Shown piece after piece: positions 32,048 through 43,230 of a DNA stretch of 64,000 nucleotides. A program made the translations under genes and the position numbers. The stretch comes from Hydrogenophaga sp. IBVHS1 (GTDB lineage Bacteria; Pseudomonadota; Gammaproteobacteria; Burkholderiales; Burkholderiaceae_C). The stretch is taken from NCBI RefSeq assembly GCF_002127265.1, contig NZ_NFUU01000002.1, positions 585,054 to 649,053 on the forward strand, given 5' to 3'. Under the pieces are notes generated by a model, which ran no database searches, was not told the DNA's origin, and saw only the letters and a list, made by a program, of their open reading frames with translations. Position 1 is the first letter of the stretch. Each line of letters begins with the position of its first letter.

Positions 32048-33451
32048 ATGAAACGCTCCCCACGCCTGCTCTTCGCCCGCCTGGGTGCCTGCTTTTCCCC
32101 TCTGGTTCTGGTCCTTGCGCTCACGCTGCCGGGTGGTGCGGGTGCGCAGGCTCCACCGGCATCCGCTGCGCGTTCCTTCACGCTGGCCAATGGCATGACG
32201 CTGATCGTGCGGCCCGACCGGCGCGCGCCCACGGTGGTGCACATGCTCTGGGTGCGGGTGGGCTCGATGGACGAGGTCGATGGCACTTCCGGCGTGGCAC
32301 ACGTGCTGGAACACATGATGTTCAAGGGCACGCCCGATCTGGCGCCCGGCGAGTTCTCGCGCCGCGTGGCCGCACTGGGCGGTCGCGAAAATGCCTTCAC
32401 GAGCCGCGACGCCACGGCCTACCACCAGCAGGTGCCGGCGGAACGTCTGGAGGACGTGATGAAGCTCGAGGCCGATCGGTTTGCGCGCAACCAGTGGGAC
32501 GATGCGGAGTTCAAGCGCGAGATCGAGGTCATCAAGGAAGAACGTCGCCAGCGCACCGAGGAATCACCTCGCTCGCGCATGTATGAAGCGCTCAATGCCA
32601 TGGTGTATCAGGCCAGCCCTTACCGCCGGCCCATCATCGGCTGGATGAGCGACCTGGACGCCATGACGCCCGACGACGCGCGCAACTTCTACCGCCAGTG
32701 GTACAGCCCATCCAACGCCGCCGTGGTGGTGGCTGGCGACGTGGATGTGGACCAGGTGCTGGCGCTGGCGCAGAAGCATTACGGGGCGATTCCTGCGCGC
32801 GTTGTGCCGGCGCGCAAGCCGCGCGAAGAGCCTCCGCAGCTGGGACCGCGCCGCATGGAATACCGCGCCGTGGCCGAGCAGGCCGTGGTGGCGCTGGTGT
32901 ACAAGGCACCGCGCTGGGTGGGCGACGACAGCAGCAAGAGCCAGGATGCCCTTGCGCTCACCGTGCTGGCCGCTGTACTGGATGGCTACAGCGGTGCGCG
33001 CCTCGACCGCGCCCTGGTGCAGGGCGCTGGTCATGGCGGCAAGCGCTTCGCCGATGGCGCCAGTGCATCCTTTGGTCTCATGGGGCGCGGCCCGCAGGAG
33101 TTCTCGCTGAGCGCGGTGCCCGCCCGGGGCGTGAGCGCCGAGATGGCCGCCGCCGCGCTCAAGACCGAGGTGGCGCGCATTGCGCGCGAAGGTGTGAGCG
33201 ATGCCGAGTTGCGACGCGTCAAGACCCAATGGACGGCGAGCGAGGTGTACAAGCTCGACTCGGTGGTCAACCAGGCGCGCGAGCTGGGCAGCTACTGGAT
33301 CAATGGCATGGGGCTGGACGCCGGAGAGCGCCTCATGGCACAACTGCGAGGCGTGTCCGCCGCGCAAGTGCAGTCGGTTGCACAGCGTTATTTTTCCGAC
33401 GATCAGCTCACCACCGCCGTGCTGGTGCCCACACCGCCTGCAGCGAAGTGA
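32048..33451 (+). CDS. M16 family zinc peptidase, catalytic subunit
   Basis: This is a 467-residue exported insulinase-type peptidase. A signal peptide covers about residues 1-34. The inverted zinc motif H-x-x-E-H is in SGVAHVLEHMMFKGT, with the downstream glutamate in the EIEVIKEERRQR helix. It pairs with the next gene, which lacks the zinc motif; such pairs act as heterodimers like the mitochondrial processing peptidase. The second ATG at 32048 is preferred over 32039. Substrates in the periplasm are unknown. Confidence 0.9.
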   Translation: MKRSPRLLFARLGACFSPLVLVLALTLPGGAGAQAPPASAARSFTLANGMTLIVRPDRRAPTVVHMLWVRVGSMDEVDGTSGVAHVLEHMMFKGTPDLAPGEFSRRVAALGGRENAFTSRDATAYHQQVPAERLEDVMKLEADRFARNQWDDAEFKREIEVIKEERRQRTEESPRSRMYEALNAMVYQASPYRRPIIGWMSDLDAMTPDDARNFYRQWYSPSNAAVVVAGDVDVDQVLALAQKHYGAIPARVVPARKPREEPPQLGPRRMEYRAVAEQAVVALVYKAPRWVGDDSSKSQDALALTVLAAVLDGYSGARLDRALVQGAGHGGKRFADGASASFGLMGRGPQEFSLSAVPARGVSAEMAAAALKTEVARIAREGVSDAELRRVKTQWTASEVYKLDSVVNQARELGSYWINGMGLDAGERLMAQLRGVSAAQVQSVAQRYFSDDQLTTAVLVPTPPAAK

Positions 33452-33453
33452 CC

Positions 33454-34815
33454 ATGACCTTCTCCACCCAACCGTCCCGCACGCTTCTGATCCGATGGGC
33501 GACGCTGACCGCCAGTGCACTGGCCCTGCTGGCCGCGCTGCCCGCGCACGCCGCCATTCCGATCGAACACTGGACCCACGCCAGCGGCGCGCGCGTCTAT
33601 CTGGTGCCCAGCCCGTCGATTCCCATGCTCGACGTACAGGTCGATTTCGACGGTGGCAGTCGCCGTGACCCGGCGCGGCAGGCGGGTCTGGCCAGCGCGA
33701 CGGCTGGCCTGTTGTCGGATGGCGTGGCGGCACAGGGCGGTCAGCCCGCGCTGGACGAGAACCAGTTGAGCGAAGCCTGGGTGGACCTTGGTGCCCAGTT
33801 TGGCGCGCAGGCTGGTACCGACCGTTTCAGCGTGTCTCTGCGCACGCTCACCGAACCCGAGTTGCTGGACCGCGCCGTGGCCCTCGCTGCGCGGCAACTC
33901 GCCGCGCCAGCCTGGCCCGAGCGCGTGTGGCAGCGCGATCGCGAACGCATGCTGGCGTCTCTCAAGGAAGCAGAAAACCGGCCCGGCACCCTTGCGGGTC
34001 GTGCGTTCGCTCGCGCGGTCTATGGCAGCCATCCCTATGGGCAGCAGACCGATGCCGCCACGCTGCAGGCCATTGGCGTGGCCGACATGCAGGCCTTCTA
34101 CCGGCGGCATGTGGTTGCCTGCCGGGCGCAGGTCACGTTGGTAGGCGCCATCGACCGTGCCCGTGCCGATCGCATGGTGGGCCAGCTCATGGCGGCTGTG
34201 CAGCCGCACGGCTGCGCACCTCTGCCCAGCGTGCCCGAGGTGTCCGATCTGCCACGTGCCGTGGAAGAACGCCTGCCGTTCGATGCCGCCCAGGCCCAGG
34301 TGCTGATCGGCCAACCCGGCATCGCGCGCGACCACCCGGATTTTTTCCCCCTGTTCGTGGGCAACTACATCCTGGGTGGCGGCGGTTTCGTCTCGCGGTT
34401 GACGACCGAGGTGCGCGAAAAGCGCGGTTTGAGCTACAGCGTCTACAGCTACTTTTCACCCGGTCGACACGCCGGGGCCTTTCAGATCGGCCTGACGACA
34501 CGGCCCGACCAGGCAGCGCAGGCGGTGGACGTGTCGCGAGAGGTGGTGCGCAACTTTGTGGCGCAAGGCCCCACCGAGGCCGAGCTGCAGGCGGCCAAGG
34601 ACTTTCTCATCAACGGCTTCGCGCTGCGCATCGACAGCAACCGCAAGCTGCTCGACAACGTGGCCAACATCGCCTGGAACGGTCTGCCGCTGGACTATCT
34701 GGACACATGGACCGATCAGGTGCGGCGCGTGAGTGTGGCCGACATCCGGCGCGCCTTCGCCCAAGCGATTCGGCCCGATCGCATGGTCACGGTGGTGGTG
34801 GGCGCGAAGCCCTGA
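33454..34815 (+). CDS. M16 family peptidase-like protein, non-catalytic subunit
   Basis: This is a 453-residue exported partner of the preceding peptidase. The signal peptide ends near ALPAHA. The M16 fold is kept (VDFDGGSRRDPARQAGLASATAGLLSDG at the zinc-motif position, GGGGFVSRLTTEVREKRGLSYSVYSYF in the C-terminal half), but H-x-x-E-H is absent. The conserved GLSYSVYSYF segment is where the partner contributes to substrate binding. The gene starts two bases after the upstream stop. Confidence 0.9.
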   Translation: MTFSTQPSRTLLIRWATLTASALALLAALPAHAAIPIEHWTHASGARVYLVPSPSIPMLDVQVDFDGGSRRDPARQAGLASATAGLLSDGVAAQGGQPALDENQLSEAWVDLGAQFGAQAGTDRFSVSLRTLTEPELLDRAVALAARQLAAPAWPERVWQRDRERMLASLKEAENRPGTLAGRAFARAVYGSHPYGQQTDAATLQAIGVADMQAFYRRHVVACRAQVTLVGAIDRARADRMVGQLMAAVQPHGCAPLPSVPEVSDLPRAVEERLPFDAAQAQVLIGQPGIARDHPDFFPLFVGNYILGGGGFVSRLTTEVREKRGLSYSVYSYFSPGRHAGAFQIGLTTRPDQAAQAVDVSREVVRNFVAQGPTEAELQAAKDFLINGFALRIDSNRKLLDNVANIAWNGLPLDYLDTWTDQVRRVSVADIRRAFAQAIRPDRMVTVVVGAKP

Positions 34816-34843
34816 GTCACGCGCTGACGTTAAGCTCGGCAGC

Positions 34844-35458
34844 ATGAAGAAATCACCTGCCAGCGCCACGCGTGCACCCGTCACCACCCCGCACGAGGTC
34901 CGCATCATCGGCGGCCAGTGGAAACGCACGAAACTGCCCGTGGCCGATCGGCCCGGACTTCGACCCACGCCCTCGCGAGTTCGCGAAACCCTCTTCAACT
35001 GGCTGGGGCAGGACCTGACAGGATGGCGCTGCCTGGATGCCTTCGCCGGCACGGGCGCGCTCGGGCTCGAAGCCGCCTCGCGCGGTGCCGCCGAGGTGGT
35101 GCTGGTGGAGCAGGACGCCGCCCTGCTGAACAACCTGAGCCGGATCGTTACAAAACTGAAGGCTGGCGCGGTGCGTGTGGAGCGGGGCGACGGCGTGGCG
35201 GCGCTGCGCCAGCGGCTCGGCCAGGGTCTGGACGTGGTGTTTCTGGATCCACCCTTCGCCGAAGGCCAGAACGACGCTCTGGTGGTCGCGGCTCTGGCCG
35301 CCGCGCGCCAGGCGGTGCGTGAAGACGGCCTGATCTACCTGGAAGCCTCCCGCCCCTGGCTGCAAGACGAACTGGCGCAACTCGGCCTGGAGATGCACCG
35401 ACAGGGCCGCGCCGGCGCGGTGGCCTTTCACCTGTTGCGGCCATTGCCTGCGCAGTAA
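34844..35458 (+). CDS. rsmD: 16S rRNA (guanine-966-N2)-methyltransferase RsmD
   Basis: This is a 204-residue Rossmann-fold methyltransferase acting on the 30S subunit. EVRIIGGQWKRTKLPV and RPTPSRVRETLFNWL are the family N terminus, CLDAFAGTGALGLEAASRGA binds SAM, and FLDPPF is the catalytic DPPF motif. It is followed after 36 bp by coaD, the standard rsmD-coaD pairing in proteobacteria. Confidence 0.95.
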   Translation: MKKSPASATRAPVTTPHEVRIIGGQWKRTKLPVADRPGLRPTPSRVRETLFNWLGQDLTGWRCLDAFAGTGALGLEAASRGAAEVVLVEQDAALLNNLSRIVTKLKAGAVRVERGDGVAALRQRLGQGLDVVFLDPPFAEGQNDALVVAALAAARQAVREDGLIYLEASRPWLQDELAQLGLEMHRQGRAGAVAFHLLRPLPAQ

Positions 35459-35494
35459 AGAGCCCCCTGCGGGCCCTCGCGCATAATCTTCGGG

Positions 35495-36944
<1,450 letters not shown>

Positions 36945-36971
36945 GGGGAGGGATTATCGAGGGGGAAAACA

Positions 36972-36997
36972 AAAAGGCCCGCGCGAGCGGGCCTTTT
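36972..36997 (-). terminator. Rho-independent terminator after rplY
   Basis: AAAAGGCCCGC (36972-36982) and GCGGGCCTTTT (36987-36997) form an 11-bp hairpin with a GCGA loop. Read leftward, the stem ends in a T-rich stretch, 20 bp past the rplY stop. The A-run on the other side also makes it work as a bidirectional element. Confidence 0.88.
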
Positions 36998-37016
36998 GAA
37001 CTGAAGAGGCAAAAGT

Positions 37017-37652
37017 TTACTTTTTGCCTTTGCCCTTGGCAGGAGCCTTCTTGTCGTCCACAGGCGCGGCGACCGGAGCGGCCACCACTTCTTCCACCGG
37101 CTCGACCACGGTCGCCACGGTGAGGTTCTTGCGGCCGTGCATCACGAGCTTGATGCCCTTGGGCAGCTTGATGTCGCCGGTGTGCACGGTGGCGCCCTTG
37201 GTGACTTCGCCGAGGTCGATTTCAATGTGCTCAGGCAACTTGTTGGCCAGGCATTCGATTTCGATGTCGTTCATCACGTGGCTGATCACGCACTTGTCGG
37301 TCTTGACCGCAGGCGAGTTCTCCGCATTGACGAAGTGCAGTGGCACCTTCTTGCGCAGGCGGGTCCGGTCGTCCACGCGCTGGAAGTCCACGTGCAGCAC
37401 TTGCGGCTTGTACGGGTGGTACTGCACATCGCGCAGCAGCACTTTCTGCACCTTGCCAGCGAGTTCCATGTCGAGGATGGACGAGTGGAACGCTTCCTTC
37501 TTCAAGGCGTGCCAGAGGGCGTTGTGATCGAGCTCGATGGTGGCAGCCGGCGTTTCACCGCCGAAAACGATACCGGGCGCGCGACCGGTGTTGCGGAGAC
37601 GGCGGCTCGCACCCGTACCCTGCTTGGCGCGCTCAAAAGCGACGAATTGCAT
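37017..37652 (-). CDS. rplY: 50S ribosomal protein L25/general stress protein Ctc
   Basis: This is a 211-residue long-form L25 that binds 5S rRNA. The N-terminal L25 domain starts [20 protein letters not shown] and the C-terminal TL5-type domain ([15 protein letters not shown]...) ends in an alanine/lysine-rich tail. GGAGAATGAC before ATG 37652 is a good ribosome-binding site; the in-frame ATG at 37664 is less likely. It is in the conserved prs-rplY-pth order. Confidence 0.95.
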   Translation of the reverse strand: MQFVAFERAKQGTGASRRLRNTGRAPGIVFGGETPAATIELDHNALWHALKKEAFHSSILDMELAGKVQKVLLRDVQYHPYKPQVLHVDFQRVDDRTRLRKKVPLHFVNAENSPAVKTDKCVISHVMNDIEIECLANKLPEHIEIDLGEVTKGATVHTGDIKLPKGIKLVMHGRKNLTVATVVEPVEEVVAAPVAAPVDDKKAPAKGKGKK

Positions 37653-37751
37653 GTCATTCTCCATTGGAGGGGTTCCGCGACCAGAACGCCTCTGTTTCAA
37701 AAGAGCGACGCCCACCATGGACGCCACCCGCTTTTTGCCGCCTTCAGGAAC

Positions 37752-38726
37752 CTAGAAAAGGTTGTCCTGATCGGCGAACAAACTCATGACCGACTCTCCG
37801 GAAGCAATGCGCGCGATGGTTTCGGCCATCAGCGGCGCCACGGAGAGCTGGCGAATCTTGGAGCAGGCCTGTGCGGCCTGCGAAAGGGGAATGGTGTTCG
37901 TCACCACGACCTCGTCGAGCGCGCTGCCCTTGGCAATGCGTTCAATGGCCGGACCCGAGAAAATGGGGTGCGTGCAATACGCATACACATTCTTGGCGCC
38001 GCGTTCCTTAAGCACTTCGGCCGCTTTCACCAGCGTGCCGGCGGTGTCGATCATGTCGTCCATGATCACGCAGTTGCGGCCGTCGATGTCGCCGATCACG
38101 TGCATGACTTCCGACACATTGGCCTTGGGCCGGCGCTTGTCGATGATGGCCATGTCGCAGTTGAGCTGCTTGGCCAGAGCGCGTGCGCGAACCACGCCAC
38201 CCACGTCGGGTGAGACCACCAGCAGGTCTTCGTAGTTCTTGGTGCGCAGGTCGCCCAGCAGAACAGGCGAGGCGTAAATGTTGTCGACCGGGATGTCGAA
38301 GAAGCCCTGAATCTGGTCGGCGTGCAGGTCCATGGTGAGCACGCGATTCACGCCCACCGTCTGCAGCAGGTTGGCCACGACCTTGGCCGAGATGGGCACA
38401 CGCGCCGAACGCGGGCGGCGGTCCTGGCGGGCGTAACCGTAGTAAGGAATGACCGCCGAGATGCGCTCGGCCGAGGCGCGCTTGAGCGCGTCGACCATGA
38501 TGAGCAGTTCCATCAGGTTCTCGTTGGTCGGTGCGCAGGTGGACTGCACCACAAAGACGTGGCGAGCGCGCACGTTCTGGGTGATCTCGACCGTCACTTC
38601 GCCGTCGGAGAAGCGGCCCACGTTGGCCGCGCCGAGTTGCGTGCCCAGATGCTGGGCGATCTCGGATGCCAGCACCGGGTTGGCATTGCCGGTGAAGATC
38701 ATGAAATCCGGGGGCTGAACTTGCAT
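37752..38726 (-). CDS. prs: Ribose-phosphate pyrophosphokinase Prs
   Basis: This is a 324-residue enzyme that makes PRPP for nucleotide, histidine and tryptophan synthesis. [10 protein letters not shown] and [25 protein letters not shown] are family motifs; the PRPP-binding loop is [23 protein letters not shown] holds the flexible catalytic region. The start ATG 38726 sits just after the tRNA-Gln gene (38801), which is upstream on the same strand and probably in the same transcript. Confidence 0.96.
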   Translation of the reverse strand: MQVQPPDFMIFTGNANPVLASEIAQHLGTQLGAANVGRFSDGEVTVEITQNVRARHVFVVQSTCAPTNENLMELLIMVDALKRASAERISAVIPYYGYARQDRRPRSARVPISAKVVANLLQTVGVNRVLTMDLHADQIQGFFDIPVDNIYASPVLLGDLRTKNYEDLLVVSPDVGGVVRARALAKQLNCDMAIIDKRRPKANVSEVMHVIGDIDGRNCVIMDDMIDTAGTLVKAAEVLKERGAKNVYAYCTHPIFSGPAIERIAKGSALDEVVVTNTIPLSQAAQACSKIRQLSVAPLMAETIARIASGESVMSLFADQDNLF

Positions 38727-38800
38727 GGTGTTCCCAGCGGTTTGAACGACGGCCGCGTCCGGCGTGGCCGTGTGCCTACCTGATTGGCTCGAAAAATGGG

Positions 38801-38877
38801 TGGCAGGGGAGGAAGGACTCGAACCCTCGCATGCTGGAATCAAAATCCAGTGCCTTTACCAACTTGGCGACTCCCCT
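38801..38877 (-). tRNA. tRNA-Gln (anticodon TTG)
   Basis: This is a 77-base tRNA including an encoded CCA. The anticodon stem CTGGA/TCCAG frames the loop TTTTGAT with anticodon TTG. The D arm (GCCAAGTTGGTAAAGGC) and the T arm (GAGGGTTCGAGTCCTTC) are standard. It lies between ispE and prs, the usual position in Burkholderiales. Confidence 0.96.
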
Positions 38878-38971
38878 ACGCAGGAAGACTGCTCGACGCG
38901 ATGCCGGTCAGCCCACCAAAAAAACGTCGCTGGTTGCGCAGCCACTGCCTGGGCTGTTGCGCAGGCCGATT

Positions 38972-39904
38972 CTAGTCGGCGCACCAGTCGAGCAATGGAT
39001 GTGCATCCATGTTGGCGCATTCCCGGACCATCCAGCCGCCAGGGGCGGGTGTCAGGTTCGTGGCCTGCGCCAGGTGCGCAAACACCGCGGTCCCCGATCC
39101 GGTCATGCGCGCCTGCAGCCCCTGGCTTTCCAGCCATTGAATGCAGTGGCCCACTTCGGGGCAGATCGCCTGAGCCACGGGTTGGAGGTCGTTGTGCCCG
39201 AAAGCCAGGATTTCCCGGACTTCAAGCGTCCCAGAAACCTGGAACCTCCCACCCATTTCGTTTCGCGCGTCGTTTGCAGCAAAGCCTTGGATTGTAGCAG
39301 TTTTTGTATCTCGCTTGAGCTCTGGCGAGCTGAATATGCGTTGCGTCGACGCCCCGCCGGGAGGCTTCACCACGACAAATCTCGCCGGCGACAGGTCCAG
39401 TGGCGTGATCTGCTCACCCACGCCTTCCACCCAGGCGTTGCGCCCACCGACGAAGAACGGCACGTCGGCGCCGAGCTGCAAGCCGATGGCGGCAAGGTCG
39501 CGGCGCGTCAGGCCCAGGCCCCAAAGCCGGTTGAGTGCCAGCAGCGTGGTGGCCGCGTCCGAGGAGCCCCCTCCCATGCCGGCCTCGGCGGGCAACCGCT
39601 TTTCCAGACCGATACGAACGCCCTGGGTGCAGCCGGTGGCCTGGCGCAGCGCCTTGGCGGCGCGAACCGAAAGGTCTTCAGCCGGCAATTCGGCCGACGA
39701 CACGCCGGGACCAATGTCTTCACGGTCGATTTCACCATCGCTCCGCCTTTCAAAGTGCATGAGGTCGCACCAGTCGACCAGCATGAACACGGATTGCAGC
39801 AGGTGGTACCCGTCGTCGCGGCGGCCGGTGATGTGCAGGAACAGGTTGAGCTTCGCCGGCGCGGGGACATCGAGCAGGCGCCGCAGCGGGAGGCGTCCGG
39901 TCAT
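38972..39904 (-). CDS. ispE: 4-diphosphocytidyl-2-C-methyl-D-erythritol kinase IspE
   Basis: This is a 310-residue GHMP kinase of the non-mevalonate isoprenoid pathway. PAPAKLNLFLHITGRRDDGYHLLQSVF is the N-terminal substrate motif, LPAEAGMGGGSSDAATTL the ATP-binding GHMP motif, and MTGSGTAVFA the third motif. It overlaps the lolB stop by four bases. It is upstream of the tRNA-Gln gene. Confidence 0.95.
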   Translation of the reverse strand: MTGRLPLRRLLDVPAPAKLNLFLHITGRRDDGYHLLQSVFMLVDWCDLMHFERRSDGEIDREDIGPGVSSAELPAEDLSVRAAKALRQATGCTQGVRIGLEKRLPAEAGMGGGSSDAATTLLALNRLWGLGLTRRDLAAIGLQLGADVPFFVGGRNAWVEGVGEQITPLDLSPARFVVVKPPGGASTQRIFSSPELKRDTKTATIQGFAANDARNEMGGRFQVSGTLEVREILAFGHNDLQPVAQAICPEVGHCIQWLESQGLQARMTGSGTAVFAHLAQATNLTPAPGGWMVRECANMDAHPLLDWCAD

Positions 39905-40413
39905 GGCTGAAGGACGACGCGCAGTTCCGCGGTGGGCAAGGGCTCAGTGCGGCGCGCACTGATGCGACCTTCCGGCTGGCGCGTGAGATCGGCTTGCCAG
40001 CCGGGCACATCGCCGGGCTGGCCGTTCAACCAGCCGAACAAAGCCGCCACGGGCACTGCCGTGCCGCTGAGCTCGGTGGTGAGTTCGTCCAGGCTGCCGC
40101 GCCGCGTGACCTGCCCGCCCTGGCGGAGTTCGGCGCCAGCGCGGTCCCAGACCACGAGCGCCAGGGTGTTGCCCAAGGGAGAGATCAGCTGCAGTTCGCC
40201 GGCCACGGGGGAGCCTCGAAGGTCGAATCCGGCGGAGAAAGACTGAGGGGGCTGGCTGTCGACATTGAGGGCGAGGCGCCCGCTCCAGGCCAACTCGCCC
40301 GGTTGTACCGGCTTGAGGGCGGTCGCACAGCCACCGAGCACGGCTGCCAGGGTCAGTGCACCCAACAGGCGCCACCCAGGGCCGCCGCTCAGGTAGGGGC
40401 GCCACAGCGTCAT
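39901..40413 (-). CDS. lolB: Outer-membrane lipoprotein receptor LolB
   Basis: This is a 170-residue lipoprotein that accepts lipoproteins from LolA and inserts them into the outer membrane. The signal peptide ends in the lipobox LGGC, with the lipid-modified cysteine at about residue 29. The mature core has the LolB pattern WSGRLALNVDS...FSAGFDLRGS...GELQLISPLGNTLALVVWD. The ATG overlaps the TPR gene stop (ATGA), and the stop overlaps the ispE start. Confidence 0.9.
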   Translation of the reverse strand: MTLWRPYLSGGPGWRLLGALTLAAVLGGCATALKPVQPGELAWSGRLALNVDSQPPQSFSAGFDLRGSPVAGELQLISPLGNTLALVVWDRAGAELRQGGQVTRRGSLDELTTELSGTAVPVAALFGWLNGQPGDVPGWQADLTRQPEGRISARRTEPLPTAELRVVLQP

Positions 40414-42206
40414 GGCTTCACTTGCAGGCGCTTGAGGGTTTCCTGCAGGGTCTCGTTGTCGCTTGACAGCAGCAGACCTTCGCGCCAGATCTTCAAGGCC
40501 TGGTCTCGCTGGCCTTGCGCCCACAGCACTTCACCCAGGTGTGCCGCGATCTCGGCGTCCGGGCGCTTGGCGTAGGCGGCCTGCAGGATGCTCAGGGCAC
40601 GGGCGCCGTTGCCGAGCCGGAACTCGACCCAGCCCAGGCTGTCCTGAATGTAGGCGTCGCCGGGGGCCAGAGATACCGCCTTTTCAATCAGCTGCTTGGC
40701 CTCGGGAAGGCGCACCTTGCGATCGGCGAGCGAGTAGCCCAGGGCGTTGTAGGCGTGGTGGTAGTCGGGCTTGGCGGCAATGAGCTGGCGCAGCAACCTT
40801 TCCATCTCGTCGCTCTTGCCCGCCTTTTCGGCCATCATGGCCTGGTCATAGATCAGGTCGGTGTCTTCTGGAAACCGTTGCGCCGCCTCGCCGTACACCT
40901 CGTAGGATTGCTGGTAAGCCTTGAGGTCGCGCAGCAACTGTGCCTCGGCCACGAGCTTGAGGCGCGCGTCCTCTGGCCGGCGCTCAGGCTGGTTGCGCAA
41001 CAAGGCACGCGCCTGCGGTAATTGACCCTGACGCGCCAGCAGTGATGCGCGGCGCATCTGTGCGGCCATGATGTCGTCCGCGTTTTCGATGCGGTCCAGC
41101 CAGGCGTTGGCGGCGGTGAAATCGTTCTGCTTTTCCGAAACTTGAGCCATCAGCAGGTAGGCCTGCGTGAGGCCGCGGGCGGAGCGTTCGTCGCCAGAGC
41201 GTCGCGCCAGTGCCATGTAGCGCTGCAGGGATTCGGTGGCAGCGGGCAGGGTGCCTTCCTGCACCTGCAACGAACCCAGCAACAGCCAGGGCTCTGCCTG
41301 GTCCGGCTGGCGGGCTGTGAGCTGTTCGAGCTGCGCGCGCGCGTCGCCGTTGCGCTGAAGGTCGAGCAGGATGCGGGCATAGGCGAGCGCCACGGCGGAG
41401 TCTTCCGGTGATGCGGTGGTGCTCACCAGCAATTGCCGGCGCACCAGCGGTTCGGCATCCGTCTGGCCACGCTCGAGCAGTTCCAGTGCCAGCAGGGCGG
41501 GGTAGGGCGAGGCGGGCTCGGCCTCGTGGCCCTGCCGCGCTGCAGCGAGCGCCTGTGGCAGGCGGTCCTGCGCCAGCTCCATTCGTCCCACGGTGGTCCA
41601 GGCCACTGCAGCGTGGGCTGGTTGCTTCAACCAGGGCTCCAGCGCCTCGCGCACGACCGCCGCCGCCAGAGCCTTGTCGGTCACGCGCGCATAGGTTTGG
41701 GGGATGGCGTTGATGGTGTCGTTTCGCTCGCCGGCTGTGGCCTGCAGGATGGAACGGAGCACCGGCGCCGTTTCGCTGGCGCGGTCAAGGGCCAGCAGGA
41801 TCTGCAACACGTAGCGGTTGGCTTCCGTGCCGCCGGGCAGTTCCTGCGACCAGGCGCGCGCGGCAGTCAGTGCAGCGTCGCCCGAGCGCGCTTGCAGCGC
41901 CAGATCGACCGCACGGCGGTAAAGGTTGGCGTCGCGCTGCTTTCGGGCGGCATCGAGGATGAGCGAGTAGCCGGTGCCCGGCTCACCTGCGCGCACATTG
42001 AGTTCACCCAGCAGCAACTGGTAGAACAGCGGCGCGTTGAGTCCGGAGTTGACGACCTCCGGTGAAGCCTGCGCGGCTTCGCGGGTGGGCGAGGGCGGGG
42101 CGGGCGTCTGTGCTGCGGCGCCCAGCGCTGTGCAAAGCAATCCGGTGGCAATCAGGCCGGCGGCAAGTGAGGATCTGGCAGCGGCGTGGCAAGGCGCGTT
42201 TTTCAT
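40410..42206 (-). CDS. Exported tetratricopeptide-repeat protein
   Basis: This is a protein of about 598 residues with a signal peptide (LIATGLLCTALGAAAQ) and a long helical body. TPR units are recognisable throughout, clearest in the C-terminal third (AYNALGYSLADRKVRLPEAKQLIEKAVSLAPGDAYIQDSLGWVEFRLG). It is upstream of and coupled to lolB, so it may help lipoprotein sorting or outer-membrane assembly; its precise role is not known. The first reading frame upstream of ATG 42206 has no signal-like character. Confidence 0.87.
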   Translation of the reverse strand: MKNAPCHAAARSSLAAGLIATGLLCTALGAAAQTPAPPSPTREAAQASPEVVNSGLNAPLFYQLLLGELNVRAGEPGTGYSLILDAARKQRDANLYRRAVDLALQARSGDAALTAARAWSQELPGGTEANRYVLQILLALDRASETAPVLRSILQATAGERNDTINAIPQTYARVTDKALAAAVVREALEPWLKQPAHAAVAWTTVGRMELAQDRLPQALAAARQGHEAEPASPYPALLALELLERGQTDAEPLVRRQLLVSTTASPEDSAVALAYARILLDLQRNGDARAQLEQLTARQPDQAEPWLLLGSLQVQEGTLPAATESLQRYMALARRSGDERSARGLTQAYLLMAQVSEKQNDFTAANAWLDRIENADDIMAAQMRRASLLARQGQLPQARALLRNQPERRPEDARLKLVAEAQLLRDLKAYQQSYEVYGEAAQRFPEDTDLIYDQAMMAEKAGKSDEMERLLRQLIAAKPDYHHAYNALGYSLADRKVRLPEAKQLIEKAVSLAPGDAYIQDSLGWVEFRLGNGARALSILQAAYAKRPDAEIAAHLGEVLWAQGQRDQALKIWREGLLLSSDNETLQETLKRLQVKP

Positions 42207-42307
42207 CGGGTCATGATAATGGAAGGGTCCTTGGGCGACCCGGTGTGATCCGAAGACCTCACTGCCGTTCCACGCCATTCAGAATTAGCGAAAAATAGAC
42301 CGGTCTT

Positions 42308-43126
42308 ATGCCCGAATTGCCTGAAGTCGAAGTCACCCGGCGCAGCTTTGCCGACCGCATTGCGGGCGCCAAGGTGGAGCATCTCCAGATGGGCAAGCCC
42401 CTGCGCTGGCCCCTCGGCTGCGAACCGGCTGACCTGGTGGGGCGCGAGGTCCTGTCGGTAGCGCGCCGGGGCAAATACCTGCTGATCCACCTGGACCAAG
42501 GGTTGCTGCTGTTGCACCTGGGCATGTCGGGCAGCCTGCAGTTCGCGCCTTCCCTGCCGCCACCCGGCACGCACGACCATTTTGAACTGCGCACCAGTCT
42601 GGGCGTATTGCGCCTGCACGATCCACGGCGTTTTGGCGCGGTGGTCTACGCCTCTTCCCTGGACGACGGGCGGGCGCGCAAGCTGCTCGGTGGTCTGGGC
42701 GTGGAGCCGCTGGAGGAAGGTGCTTTCGATTCACGCAGTTTCCACCTCGCGCTGCGCCTGCGCCGTGCCGCCATCAAACAGGTGCTGCTGGCGGGTGACA
42801 TCGTGGTGGGCGTGGGAAACATCTATGCCTCCGAGGCTCTTTTTATGGCCGGGATCCGGCCCACCCTGCGGGCCGATCGTCTGAGCGGTCCGCGCGCGGT
42901 CAGGCTTCATGCGGCCATCGTTGCCGTGCTGCAGCGCGCGGTGGCGCTTGGCGGCAGTACCTTGCGCGATTTCTCGAGCGCCGAAGGCCAGAGCGGCTAC
43001 TTCCAGCTTGACGCCATGGTCTATGGTCGCCAGGGCCTGCCTTGTCGTGCATGCGGGACACCCATCAAGACCATTCGCCAGGGTCAGCGATCCACGTTTT
43101 TCTGCCCGGTCTGCCAGAAGGTCTGA
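42308..43126 (+). CDS. mutM: Formamidopyrimidine-DNA glycosylase MutM (Fpg)
   Basis: This is a 272-residue base-excision enzyme that removes 8-oxoguanine. The N terminus is PELPEVE with the catalytic proline, the H2TH region contains [12 protein letters not shown], and the C terminus ends in a zinc finger [15 protein letters not shown]...CPVC. All catalytic residues are present. The GO-repair partner mutY lies 2 kb downstream on the same strand. Confidence 0.96.
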   Translation: MPELPEVEVTRRSFADRIAGAKVEHLQMGKPLRWPLGCEPADLVGREVLSVARRGKYLLIHLDQGLLLLHLGMSGSLQFAPSLPPPGTHDHFELRTSLGVLRLHDPRRFGAVVYASSLDDGRARKLLGGLGVEPLEEGAFDSRSFHLALRLRRAAIKQVLLAGDIVVGVGNIYASEALFMAGIRPTLRADRLSGPRAVRLHAAIVAVLQRAVALGGSTLRDFSSAEGQSGYFQLDAMVYGRQGLPCRACGTPIKTIRQGQRSTFFCPVCQKV

Positions 43127-43230
43127 GCGCCGTTGATGCGGCTGGGGCGCCCGGCTGTCGGCCTTGGAAACCGTCCCGCATTCTCAGAGTTGGCGATGCT
43201 ATATTGGCCGATTCAAGGACCATCGCCCGT